Origin: Tetraselmis striata
Taxonomy: Eukaryota > Chlorophyta > Chlorodendrophyceae > Chlorodendrales > Chlorodendraceae
Direction: 5' to 3'
Assembly (NCBI GenBank): GCA_006384855.1
Contig: VCJN01003320.1
Coordinates: 21,148 to 85,147 of the forward strand
Length of the DNA stretch: 64,000 bases
Position 1 is the stretch's first letter. Each line of letters starts with the position of its first letter. Positions 40,981 to 53,295 of this stretch are shown here, one piece after another. The notes under the pieces were generated by a model. That model made no database searches. It was not told the origin of the DNA and was given only the letters and a program-made list of their open reading frames with translations. The translations under genes were made by a program, and so were the position numbers.

Positions 40981-43900
40981 TCAGGGCACAAGCATAAACG
41001 CAGTCACCTGCCGCAGCGTGCGGGCACAGTCGCGTCAGGCAGCCAGCTCTGTTGCTGCGTGGATGCAGCAAGGGGGGGGGGCGGGGGGGGGGGGGGGGGG
41101 GGGGCTCGCGGCGTACCTCGTACACCAGGTAAAGCGCGTACATGCCCAGGCAGAGAAAGCCTTGCACCCTGGTGCGCCGGCCCGCACAGATGTTGAAGGT
41201 TAGCAAAACCAGGTTGCACACGCCATTTCATCGGGTGTGCGGGTCCGAGTATTGCCAGAACGAATTGCTTTGCATGAAACCAGGAGTTCGGATATCCTTT
41301 AAGCTTTCGTGGTTTACTCTGATACATTTCCAGATAACAACAGCTTGTCCCTCTTGAGGGAGAGCGAGGGGGGGGGGGGGGGGCAACCTGGTGAGACGCA
41401 TGCGGGTGTAGCAGAGCAGCAGCACATACACCAGCAGCACGCCGGCGTCGATCATGCCGTCCCGTGACACGTTGCCCGCGGCGATGGGGATGGGCTGCCA
41501 TCCCTGCATGCCGCACTGGATGGTGTACGGCAGCGCGAAGGCCACCAGGATGTCAAAGATGTTGCTGCCGAACGCCTGGCTGATGGACGTCTCGACCTGC
41601 GTATGTAAGGCACACTGAGATCAGATCCAATCACTCCCCAAACCTCCCCCCATAAACTCGTACCTGTAACAGTCAATCGGGTTTGATGGTCTCAAAAACA
41701 ACACTGTTTTGCATCATCGAGTCGGCGTTTCGGGGCTATCTACAGGGTGTATTCTGATATCCCTCAAAGCAAGTGTATTTTGTTCTCAGCGAGCAATCAA
41801 GAATAGTGACCAATGGCGAACTGAGCGCGTGTACAGGGGCGGCGGGGCAGACCTGGCCTTTGGCGCCAGCAGACACCGCAGCAAAGACATTGGGGAGGCT
41901 GGTACCGATGGCGACGACAGTCATCCCTGAGGAGGCACCACAGGTACTCAGTTATCACCGAGGATATGAGGCAGCCGCGGGAGTGGGCAGCATCCGAGTG
42001 TGGCGCGCACAGGGGGGGGGGGGGGAAGGGGGGTCGCCCTGTCCTGTCACAGTCTAGCAGCATTCCTCACCAATGAGCTCGTCGTCGATGTGCAGGTAGC
42101 AGCCCACGCGCGAGGCGCTCCAGTCCAGCATGTACGCCAGCAGGGCGAGCCACGCCATGGCGGAGACGATGGTGACGAGGTAGAGCTCCGGTTGGTGAAA
42201 CATGGTGAGCGACATGAGCGCGTTGAGCGGGAAGGACACCACGAACCAAAGCTTGGCCACCACACCTTGGCCCTGGCGGGCAAAGAGGTCGCCACAGCCG
42301 CTGTCAGCCTTTAGCCCCCCCCTTTCCCTCCCCCTTCAAAGTAGTAATTACAATAAGAAGAAAAAGTACCCGCAACGTTTTATCGGGTTTGCGGGTCGCA
42401 GTAATATCGCATTGCGGTGCGTCATCGGGACGGGGTTCTGCCAGTAGTCGTCGTCGATGTTGGCGTGCAGGTCGCACGGGCGGACCTGCGGCCACTTGAG
42501 CAGCGCCTCGTGGTCGTGCGTCTCCGCTTCCTCGTAGCCCTCCACCATCTCCGCCAGCTGCATGACGTCCGTCGCAAACTTGCGGTGCGACAGGTTGTCG
42601 ATGGCCACCGCAATGAGGCGCGCATCCGCCTGCGCCGCACAGTCGCGTCGGGGTGTCAGCTGACGGTTGGGTGTGGGGATGCCAGTGCGAGGTAAGGCGG
42701 GGAGGGGGTAAGTTCGGTGTGAAGGAGTGAAGGGGCAGGCGGGTGCACCACCTTGAGCAGGTGGTTGACCTCCGCCGCAGAGCCCTGGGTCAGCATGTTC
42801 TCCACCATGTCCCAGTTGCGCTGGCGCTCCTCCTCCGTGACCTCGGCCGCCACCTGCAGCACCGCGGCGGGTGTCAGACAGCGCAGCCCTGCAGACCTGA
42901 GCACCTGCCCTGGGGGGGAGGAGGCCGGGGGGGGGGGGGGGGGGGGAGGTCGCAGGCGCCCAGGAAAGCTGGAAACCCCGAGCACTATAAAACCCTATTT
43001 GATTGAGGTTATACCCTAAATGGCAGTTTTACTTTATGTCACATCTGCATCTCATACCATGGTTGTGCACATGCCCCGCTATCTATTACGAAATGTCCGC
43101 GTCGTTGGCAGCGCAAGACAGTGCACAATTTCAGCGGCCCGCGAGCTGAATAATTAATGACAGGGGAGATACTTCTCAAGATGTATATTTTGCTCTGGGC
43201 GCAGGGAACGCGCCGTGGTCAGCAGGGGCTGCTCCAGGTCGTTTGAGAAGGAGGTCCCAAGCCTCGGAAAGGTCCCTGGCGCAGCCCAACATGCGAGTCA
43301 GCGGTCAGCCCCGCCGCCCCCCCCCCCCCCCCCCGGCCCCCCCCAGCCACCCGCCCGCGACAGCTTCCCTCCCATCCGCAGCACCACCGCACCTTGCGGG
43401 ACGGGCGCCGAGCGCGACCGGTGGATCGAGGCCTGGTCGAGTGCGGCGGGCGGGTCGGCGACCTTGTGGCGATGCAGGCTGGTGTAGCCGTTGTCCAGCA
43501 GGCCTTGCAGCACCTGGAGCGGACGCGGCGCCGGGATGGGGTGTCCGTTAGCCAAACCTCCGCAGCATGCCATTTGTCAGCACAGCGCCAGGCAGCCAAG
43601 CGGTAATGCGATGCGTTGTGATGCGAAGTGAGGACTATCCCCACCCCCCGGCCTCCCACCACAGGCAATGACGCGGTACTGGTGATGAACATGCATTCAT
43701 GGCTGATGCACGGATGTGTAAAGAGGCTTCAGGTCGCTGGCCAGGTAAGGCAAGGGAGAGGAAGGGAGAAGGAGGGAGGGGGGGGGGGGGGGGGGGGGGG
43801 GGGCGCATGCCTTTCGCAGCTCCATGGCCTGCACCTCACTCACTTCCTGGCCCCATACGGGTGTGGCGGTGCCTGTGCTGGGCGACCCCGCCGCTGGGGG

Positions 43901-46900
43901 CAGATCCCCCGGGGGCATCGCTTGGCGCAGCATCACCGGTGACGACTCGGTGCGGATGGTCTTGAGGGCAGGGAACTGCCAGGCCGTGACCGCTGGCGCG
44001 GCAGGGGCGGGGGCGGGGGCGGGGGCACGAGGCGTGGGCACGGTCGCGGGTGACCCTGGCGCGGGCAGCTCGGAGGATGCGCAGCGCAGCATGTCGGCCG
44101 GCGCGTGGGAGTGCTTCTCCACCAGCTCCGCCACCCACGCCTCACCCATGACTTCGCATATGACGCGGCCCAGGGGGCGCTTGCGGCGCGGCTTGCGCTT
44201 CACGTCGCAGCAGAGGCGCGCGATGGCGCCCGTCATGACGCAGAGCCCCACGTACAGCGCGTACAGCGCCAGCATGGCAAAGCACTCCCACGCCTCCAGC
44301 ACCTGGTCCGCCGCGACGATGCCCAAGAGCACCACGGCCGCCAGGTACAGGCCCGCGTCGCGCTGCAGGTAGCGCCACTCTAGCTTGAGCTGGCGGGAGC
44401 GCAGCCGCTGGCGCGCCGCGATGGCGGTCATGCCCGTGATGCAAAGGATGTTGAAATTGAAGGAGCCCATTACGAGGCCCAGTCCCACCGGGTTCTTCAG
44501 CACAAAGATGCCAATGAGGTTGGAGAAGAGCTCGGGCGCGTTGAGCGCAGCGCCCAGGATGGTGGCGCCTGCGTGCCGGGGGCGGGGGGGGGGGGCTGAT
44601 TTGACAGCCGCGGCGCCCGCCGCCCGGCAGCGGCCCACCAGGAGCGGAGGATCCTGGGTGCGGCAGGCATGCTGGCACCACCCCCACCCCCACCTCCACG
44701 CGGTGGGCGCCAGTAACCCGTAAGACCCGTGCCCGGCTGGGTGCGGCAGGGGCTGAGCGGGCTGGCAATATGCGCAGCCGACGGCGGGCCCTTAGAACAA
44801 CTTGCTTGGGCGGCGAAGAGCGGCAAAGGAGCACGTTGCCATCCAATTCCAATTTCGCTATCCGGCCCGCTTGTCCCAGAAAATTGAGTCATGTTGTAGC
44901 TCAATTCAATTCAAGTCACACTGTAATTCAATTCCAATTTCGCTCCCCAAAACTGGAGTCCCCGGAACTGGATACATCAGCCCACTTGTACAGGGGCCAA
45001 AGCCTTGCCTCGTGTGACGCGGGCATCAAAGACCTCCCCACCTCATCCCAGCCCTCCCCCAGTAAGAAAATGCACCCCGTACAGCTGCAACACCCCCAGC
45101 CCGTTGTTCGTATTTTGGATTTTGGCATGGACATCAAGGAAGATGTATTCGTAGGCGACAAATGGCTAGTTGCCCCCGATCTGCCCAATGGCCTCTCGCC
45201 TTAGGTGCTAGCCCAAGATAAGCTGCAGTCTGTTGGGAGGTGGGGGGGGGGGGGGTTGACTGGCGTACGCCCAGACATGGTCCGCTCCAGAGGAGTGCCA
45301 CTCGTTACGGATCAGCGTCCGGGTGCGGATTTCCAAAGGGTAAATTGCGAGTTACTGCTGTTTGAGGTTAGGCACTGCATGGACACTCGCTACAAGGGCA
45401 AACTGGCCGCAACAAAGTGATAGCACAGACCGCTCCTACAATTACGGCGAGCGGAGGGCTAGGAGTCTGTGCAGCTGGTGGTGATTCCTATAGGAATCGC
45501 CACCCCATGCACGCAGACGTACAACGCCATAACATCCATTGACGTCCGGGCAACGGGCCCTGGACAGCTTCAACCAACAAAAAACAACATTCTGAACCTC
45601 CCCTACCGGAACGGATTCGGGACCCCAGCAGCGACATCCTCCTGCTCTACCACGACCCAATCGATTCCTACCTGGACATGAAGCCCACGGGCAAGTCTGA
45701 CATCCATGGACTGCCCAGCAATCCGGAATCGGCGGTGCTCTGCCGGCCCAACAGGGAGGCGGCAACCACACTATTGCAGCACTCGCGCAAGACCATCACC
45801 GGTGCAGAACTCAGTTCCTTCAGTCTACGCTGAGGGAACCCAGACAATGGATAAAACCCTCCTCACTGACAGCACATGCTCTTTTCTTACGCCGAATCAC
45901 CAAAGGCATCTGCCACCCACACGCGCTCAGGCACCACACACACCGCGACACAGTGAAGGTGAAGGCGCACACCGGACGCCGGGCTCGTCACATGCCCAAG
46001 CAAAGGTGAAGGCGCACATCGGCAGCACCGGCAACGAGTTGGCGGACGCGGGAGCCAACGGAGTAGTTCGCGGCACTCACACCCCCACGCTACACTACAC
46101 GGAGGGGTCGCAGAGCCCAAAAGGAGGGATGTTCACGTGGCCGCGGACGAAAATTCGTGGTGCGTGGGGAAAGAAAACCAGTCCGTACATGGGCTTCTAC
46201 TTGGACGCCAAAAGCCTCTCCCGCAGGGCCTTGGGGTTGGATGAGCCCCGCAGCGTGAAACAAGCAGCAATGCTGGAGCTGGCCGCAGAAAACGGCGTGG
46301 TTTTCGCGGAATACACAGAGTAACCCGAGCTCATGCAGGCCTAATACACATACAGGCTGGAATTCGAACTCCGAGTGCACAACACCCGCATGATGACAGG
46401 GGGCGGGGGTAGGGGGCTTCTCTGCGCCTGCCCCGGACATCCATTTATGACCAACAGACACCTTGTGCAGGTGTTTAGGGTTCTCCCAAATGCCCTGACT
46501 CAGGACCGACGCTGGGAACGGATATCATCCGGAGTTGGTGAACGGGGGCAGACTCTAATGGCGGACTTCGGGAACAAGCCTGTCAAAGACTTCTCAGATA
46601 CCACCCCATCCATGGTTAAAGGGGGCGCAAGACCTTCCCAATCCGGAAGGCATCGGGCCAGCGTCCGGGAACCCCGCCTCAACACGCCGAGTCAGGGACG
46701 CGGAGGTAAAACCCAACGGAGCCCTCACCCGTGTTGCCGTCACAATCCCGGACGCGGTCCTCTCACATTTTCAACAGCCGAAGCACCGCAAACCCGACAT
46801 GCTGCGAGCCGTAGAACCGATTAGAGGCAGAGACATGACCGACGACGCCTTTGCGGGGGCTCAACTTCTTCGGATAGTGGAACTCGAAATCCGCACAGAC

Positions 46901-48556
46901 CACATCATGGAGATGGTTGTCACACTTACATGTACCACCTATGGACCCCTGGCACAAGCCCGTCGCGAGCAATGGTTGGGTCGCGAGGTGCGCGTCATCC
47001 CGAGTGTAATCAGCCGTACGAGCACGCCGCACAAACTGGCCATCAAACACATGAAACAGCTCATTCCCACCAGAGCAGATCCCGGCGGAGGTTACTGCCC
47101 CCCCAAGATCCATGTACATACACACGGTGCAACGGTTGCACAGACTTATCCAAGTTTTCAAAAATCAAGCACCGCGCCCGCTGTATACACACTTGCCAAA
47201 CACACTGGAAAGCGCAAAGCGTCAGGATGATCGCATTGACGAGGCTGCACGTAGGCAAAAAGCCTCCCATTGCATCCCGGCGGGCCGGGGGGTCGGGGGC
47301 AAGGAAAAGGAGGGGGGGGGGGGGGGGGGGGCGGGACGACACCACTCTCTCTCAGGACTCAGGACTTGGACTTCAAAGGACTACATGCGACGGATCTAGC
47401 CGACCCCATGCGGGCTTATGTCGTCGGGCCGTGAGACAGCTAACCGAGCACGCCCGGGATCAAGATGTAACAAGTACCAAAATTCAGGGGTGGCCGGCTG
47501 CTTGCTACCTGAGGCGGTGCATGCAGGCTTTGCAACCTCGCCACCGGTACCCGTCGTACATCGGTGCCTGGTGTCGGCCGGTCGCCGCTATACGCAACCG
47601 GCTACTCACTCAGATACAACAGGCTTCAGGCGGTCGTCTCCTGCCGTTGCGACGAGCTCGCTCCATGGTCAACTTCCAGCAAAGACAGCCACCGGCCCGC
47701 TTTGCCCTTGAAGGCCAGAAGCCTATATACCACATCCCCAAGCGACCCCGGACAGCCGCGAGCTTCTACAGGACAACAGCCACGCCAGCCGCTTCGACCG
47801 ACGACTGCTACGGACAGATATTTATGGGCGGACAAAACGGCAGATAGTAACCCTACATAGGGCAAAAGGCACTTCACCAGCCAGAGCGGGTACCGCCAGC
47901 CTCCCAGCTGTGGAGCTGCAGGCAGTAATAGCAGGTGGATATGACGAGACATCGCTGCTCGGGCGCGGGTAGCAGACATCCAGTAATCATGGTGCGCATA
48001 TGCTAGGCGCTGACGCGTGGGGCCAGCATCACTTCACATTCTCTCCCTTGAGGTGATCTTAGCATCTCACCCGATTGCGATGTGCAACCTGGCCTTCAGA
48101 GGGCAGCATACATACTACGCGATAATCAGTGAACCCTATGCGGGTTGGTGCAGCCGAGCCGTAAGACAGCTGGCCTGGTTCGCCCGGGAATAAAGTTGCA
48201 ACAGGTTTCGAATGTCTAATTTCTGGGATGTGCCGACGCGGGGGTGCCCTTTCACCACCTGCGACAACTCCATTTAAGGTTTCTCTCTCGCTCGCTTCGT
48301 TGCTACCTGAAACTGCTATGAAAGCAAGTGCCACGAGGGCTCCGGGCAGGCGGGCCGTACCCGCGAGATCGTCTGGGATGTGCAGCTTGTTGGTGAGCAC
48401 CGTGATGGCTGGCACGAAGAAGCAATCGGTGGCGAGATAGAACCCGTAGAATGTGTACAGCACCAGGCCCGCCTGCAGCAGCACGCCGCCCGCCGCCTCC
48501 CAGGCCGCCACCTCGCACGCCTCCTCAGCGAATAGCCTCATGGCTGGCTGCACCTC
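40981..48556 (-). CDS. K+-dependent Na+/Ca2+ exchanger (NCKX/SLC24 type), 5' end unresolved
   Basis: Exons resolved (minus): 48556-48361, 44568-43811, 43513-43393, 43275-43214, 42853-42752, 42629-42432, 42272-42071, 41926-41853, 41596-41388, 41168-41117, 41007-40981; phases agree throughout. The protein is a membrane Ca2+ exporter of the CaCA family. First half: a transmembrane segment (LYTFYGFYLATDCFFVPAI), then alpha-1 with ALNAPELFSNLIG and GSFNFNILCITG, then three further hydrophobic helices. A long hydrophilic loop (residues from exons 2-6) follows. Second half: SFPLNALMSL, alpha-2 with IGTSLPNVFAAV and AFGSNIFDILVA, and final helices ending VTAFMLVP. Two introns appear to start with GC (after 43811 and 43214). 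The start may be ATG 48541 or lie in an unrecognised upstream exon. The first intron (3.8 kb) holds retroelement debris. Confidence 0.88.
41303..41344. repeat. Intronic repeat motif, copy 2
   Basis: GCTTTCGTGGTT...TTCCAGATAACAACAGC aligns without gaps to 17501-17542 in USP5. Here it lies between exchanger exons ending 41388 and starting 41168. Confidence 0.5.
45560..47850 (+). mobile_element. Decayed retroelement with RNase H domain in an exchanger intron
   Basis: Scattered over several frames on the plus strand are an RNase H-like series: KTITGAELSSFSLR (about 45795-45830), VKVKAHTG and VKAHIGSTGNELADAGA (about 45950-46055). The last is the conserved C-terminal His/Asp block of RNase H in non-LTR elements. 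Further on (about 47115-47275) comes a Cys/His cluster of the type C-x2-C ... H-x3-C ... C ... H, which many LINEs have after RNase H. Stops and frameshifts break every piece. The element runs antisense to the host gene, within its first resolved intron (48360-44569). Confidence 0.6.
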
Positions 48557-50209
48557 CTGAGTCTCACACAACGCAGCGGTATCGGAGCGGCGACGCACGG
48601 AGATGTTGGGCTGGCCCAGCGGCGCTTTTTGCTTTTTTTCGTCGGCTCCGCTCTAATGGCCGAGTTGTCCAGATGTGTGTGTGTGTGTGTTGTGGGGGGG
48701 GGGGGGGGGGGGGGGGGGGGGAGAGACGACAGCGACAGCCCGTCCTTGTACACCTCGAGGCCGGCCTGCCTGGAAGCGCGCTACTGTCAGCAGGAATCGT
48801 CCTGGTGTGAGCGACCGCGCGAGGGGCTGCCAGCCGGCACCGATCCAGCACGGCTGACGAGGGCACAGCGGAGGAGGGCCGATTATGCTTATGACGATGG
48901 GGTCCGTCGGCGCGCTTGTGCGGTCGTCAAAAACACGACCGGGGCGGCGCTGCTGATGCTGAGCTGACTATGACGAGCAATTGCCGCCCGGCTGGTCGGG
49001 CTTGGCCGGGCGGTGCGCGCGATGGGCATCAGAGAACCGCGCCGCCAACCACAGCGCAGGAACACACCTCGTCGCAGTTTAATATTAAAGATGGTTACTT
49101 ACATGAACAATATTTAAGGGTGATGAAGTCCTTATACAGTATCACACTAGATACACAAATGCCTTCGCGTCGATCTGATTCTGATACGATATGCGTGTCT
49201 TCTCGTTGTTAAGTATTAACTGAGGTTAGAAAGCGACAACGGAGTGATGCCCCAATCCTATAGCGGTGCCAGCCCTAGTCGGCCGTGTGCAATCGGCGCC
49301 ACGATGCTCCGGAAATTTCCGGAATCTTCCTGCGCCGATTCGTACGTCGGCCGCCGGCACCCCCGGCACCGGAGGGTTGGTGGCAGCAGCTCTAGACCCT
49401 TCAACAGCACTGGCTATTTAGGCGGGACACGGACTCGGCACAGTCCATCCCTTTTGCTGTTGCTTGCGCAACAGACAATCGCACGGTGCTCTGCGCCGTG
49501 AGGGACCGTGTGCTCGGCATCATCGGTGCACGTTAAACCTCCGCAGCGATGGCGTTCCGCTGCTAGGTTGTTCATGGGCCGCCCAATCGCGCAGAGCGGG
49601 CGTGCCAGCCGCGCCGGCCCGTATGGCGTGGCACGCCGGCGCTTTTCCCATCGCGCGCCGGCCCCGCGTTGCTCGCCCGCCAGCGTGACGTCCGACACTC
49701 CTGTGGTATCAGCCGTCCATGGTGCTTGCAGCCCGGATCCCTCCGACCTCTGCTTGCCTTCGGCGTGGCGGGAGTCCGTCACCCTTGCGCGAGACGACAC
49801 CCGAGTTGTTACCCTGCTGACTTAAACTGGCTGTGCCTCCCTCTGCCCAGTGCCTACCTGCCTGCTCATGGAAGTAGTTTAATGATTATTCTGGCCCTCG
49901 GGACAGGATGACTGACAAAAACCCTTATTATTTATTATTATAATTGCAGCGTCTCTACCATGCTTGGCCGTTTCGGCAGCGATCCAGTTACGAAAAGCCC
50001 TGGATAGGCGACGCTCCGTTAAATCAAACTTACATGAGCTAGCTGCGCAGAAGGCGATGTCAGGAAATCACCAGAAAAGGACAATCGGTCCTCTCCGTTA
50101 AAGTCAGCAAGCAAATTACCGAAGCATTCTGCAATATTAAGTAGAAGCATTGGGAGCATGGTGACCTAGACATTGGGAGTCGCATTGGGAGCGTGGTGAC
50201 CTAGACACG
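48557..50209. other. No firmly recognised gene; probable exchanger 5' region
   Basis: Contains (GT)n at 48676-48692 and a G run at 48692-48720. There is a possible short minus-strand exon near 48780-48735 (AGLEVYKDGLSLS) that I could not join in phase. A two-copy 37-bp tandem repeat (GCATTGGGAGC(A/G)TGGTGACCTAGACA) lies at about 50150-50205. Other frames are short. Confidence 0.4.
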
Positions 50210-53200
50210 TTGTTGGCCCTCGCGCGTACGCATGCATCTGTTCGGGCTACTCCTCAGGATTACGTGGCTCCGGCGTCGGCCAATTGTGGGGACCCACCGC
50301 CGGTTACCAAACGCCAAGCCGCTCGGGCCTCGGCTTTGGCCGCGGTGGGCGAGTACAAGCGCGCAGCTGCCGCCCTTCACTCAGTCCCGCTCGCGCCCAC
50401 TGGCCCGCGGCTTCACGAAGAGCTCCTCCGCTTGCATCCCCAGACCCCGGACCCTGATCCTTGCACGCTCCCGGATCCGTTCTCGTTGGACCGCCTCACT
50501 TTCCCTGAGGCTTCGGTGGGCGTTTGCGAGGTGTTGTCCAGCAGCCCCAATGGTTCTGCCCCATTCCTCGATGGCATCCGCTTTGAGGCTCTCCGTGCCC
50601 TCTGCTCGCGCTCCCACCTCCGTGGCATAGCCGAGGCCATCGCGAATGCGGAGGTCCCTGCTGGTGTCGCTCATTCCGTTCCTCCGCTACCTTGGTTTCC
50701 CTAGATAAGCTCACGCCGGCGGAGCGCAATGCGTTGGAACTAAGTGCCGGAGACATGAAGGGGTCCGTTCGGCCCATTGGCACCGGCAGCGTGCTTGTCC
50801 GGTACGCTATGCGCGTCCTCTTGCGCGCTCATGGCGAGCCCATCGCCCAATGGCTTGCCGCCCGCGGCCAGTTCGGTTTTGACGTTAAGGGTGGCATGGA
50901 ATTAGTTCAATTCCTTGTGCGATCTCTCCTAGACTCGGATCCATCCCTCATCTTGGTGCAGCTTGACGCCGAAAACGCGTTCAATTCCTTCTACCGCTCC
51001 GAAATGTTCCGCACACTGCTCGATGACCCTCTTTGGCAGCCTCTGTTGCGTTCGGCGATCATGCTTTATGGTCATGAGTCCAATCTGTGCGTTTTCGACG
51101 GCTCCCAACCCGGTCCCTCTCTCCGGATTCCAAGCCGTCGAGGGGCCCACCGGGGTTGCGTCCTCGGCCTCATCATCTTCGCCGCCGTCGCTGCCCCCAG
51201 TCACTCAGTGTTGGCGGCTTTCTCAGACGACGTCAACCTGGTCGGCACTGGTGACGGACTTGCGCTTGCTACGTGGGTGGCCCCGTCCGCTTTTGCCGCC
51301 GTTGGGTTAAGCGTCACCATTCGCAAACGACAGGTGTATTGTCAGCTTGGCTCTTCGTCCCCGTTCGGCGCCCTTCCTTTTGGGCATTTGTTGCATGGTG
51401 TTGCAGCCTCCTCGTCCGGAATCAAGGTGCTCGGTGCCCTTGTAGGCTCGGCCACTTTCGCCCGGGAACTGTTGGACAAAACGGTCGAAAGATTTCACCA
51501 ATTCGGCTCCCGGCTAATCGGTTTGGCCGACCACTTCCACTCCCACACTGCTACTCGTTTGCTGCAAGTTTGCGGCCGTCGTTTTGGCCACCATCTCCGC
51601 TCCACGCCTCGGGGCTTGGGCCGATCCGAGGGGTATGGCGACACTATTACGTCTTTCCTCGAAGATGCAGACGCCGCCGCATTTTCAACGCTTGCCGGCA
51701 TATGGGGTGTTAGCCCCGACCTCTTGGATACGCCCTTCATGCGCACGCAGTTGTCCCTCCCGGTCCAATTTGGGGGCCGCGGCATCGGCGATAATGTGGT
51801 TATAGCAGATGCCTCCCACATTGGCGCTGCCGCCCTCGTGGTTGGCCAAGCTGTGACTTTCCTCCGTGCTCAACACGCCACCCTGAGCGACGCCGGGGCG
51901 TTCTTTTCCGACCCGTGCGGCGTATCCAGCCCTCATAGCCTCTACCTTGTTGGGGCGTCCACGAACCACCAGGCTTTGGCCACCCCAACGTTGGAGCCCG
52001 ATGCCGGCGCCAACGTGTCGGCGCCGATGTGGGCGGTCGAGCTTCGCGCCGCTCATACCCGTGTCGTTGACGAGTGTGGAGACGCGGTGCTCGAGGATAT
52101 AGCGGGGCCGCGGGCCTCTGCCCTAAAGTTGCTCCCTCCAAGCGCTCCCACGTTGCCAGTGCCGGCTGCTCGGCCGCGGGGGCTGAGCCGGCGTCTGCAA
52201 TGCGCTCGGCGGCCGACCTCCAAGCTACCCCGCATTACTCGGACTTCCCCTTGCACTCCATGCGGAAAGTACAGGAAACCCTGAGCCACCGCATTCACAC
52301 GGTCCGTTTCGCAAAGCTTGCTGCGCGTATGCCTACGAGGGGCCCTGACGGCAACCGCTTCCGAGGCCGCCTCTTACGCGCTGCGACAGCGTTCCTGGTG
52401 ACTGATCCTCCAAGTGAGGGTCGCCTTGGTGAAGTCCGTGAGCGTTCCCTTGAGTACTACGATTCCATGTTCCGCGTTGCCGCTTGCCGCCCATTTGGCC
52501 TCCCGGTGGCTCTTGTCCTCTCCCTTGGCGAGCCATGCCCTTGTGCATTTTGCTCCTTCTCGGTACAAGGTATGCCGGCCCGTTTTGAGGATGCGGGCGT
52601 GGATTTCACTCCTTCAACTTGGGCGGTCACATACGCTGATCACGTGGCACGTTGCTCTGGGGGCGACTCCAATCACGCCGCACACGAGTGGGCGGCACAT
52701 GGCCTTTCCGACATTTGCCACGACGTGAAGTCCGCGCTGGGCGTGGGTGTCCAGATCCTCACGGACCCGTCGGTGCTTGTTTCTCTTCCGAAGGGCAGCG
52801 ACGGCCGGCCGGCCGATGTTGGGCTTTTTGGGTAGTATGGCGGTATCCGCGGGAACACGGTTGCTGTCGATACCACCATTGCCCCTATCCTCGGCGTGTC
52901 AAGCTCGGATCCAACGACTGCTTTGCGGGCTGCAGAGCGCCACAAGATCCGGGAGTATGACGAGGGTGTCCGAAACGCCGCCGGCATGCTTCGCTTTGTT
53001 CCTTTCCCCGTTTCCGAGTTTGGCTCGCTGGCCCCGCACGCCGAGGCTTTCTTGGTGGATCGAGCTCTCGAAAGCTAGCCACACACACACTGGCCAAAAA
53101 ATCGGCCAGCTCTTGTCTGCGTGGCGACGCCGTTTCTCCTTGCTCATCAACATGGCACATGCAGACAACGTTCTAGACGGGGTCGCGGCCGCGCGTGCGG

Positions 53201-53295
53201 CACGTGATGGTGCTCCTGCGCCTGCGTCGCGTCGCTCGTCGGCATGTGTTGCTATGACCCGGGTCATTGGCTGCAAGCGTCCTCGCCGCGGCTAA
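50210..53295 (+). pseudogene. Non-LTR-type reverse transcriptase pseudogene with C-terminal nuclease-like domain
   Basis: Frames: 50210-50704, 50692-52284, about 52160-53078 (with an in-frame TAG at 52833) and about 53075-53295. Reverse transcriptase landmarks include a VRPIGTGSVLVRYAMR block, LVQLDAENAFNSFYR (catalytic Asp), SRRGAHRGCVLGLIIFA and AAFSDDVNLVG, where FSDD stands for the usual YxDD. After a thumb-like region come a Cys/His cluster (CPCAFCSF ... DHVARC) and a PD-(D/E)xK-like segment (RPADVGLFG, stop, then AVDTTIAPI). KIREYDEGV and FVPFPVSEFG follow. This tail is typical of elements with a restriction-like endonuclease, but that is inference. At least three frameshifts and one stop make it inactive. 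The 3' end is AT-rich (53440-53510). Confidence 0.75.

Noticed and set aside
41004-41516. Single long frame across two exchanger exons
   Set aside because: It is continuous by chance through an intron; the family alignment requires splicing at 41388 and 41168.
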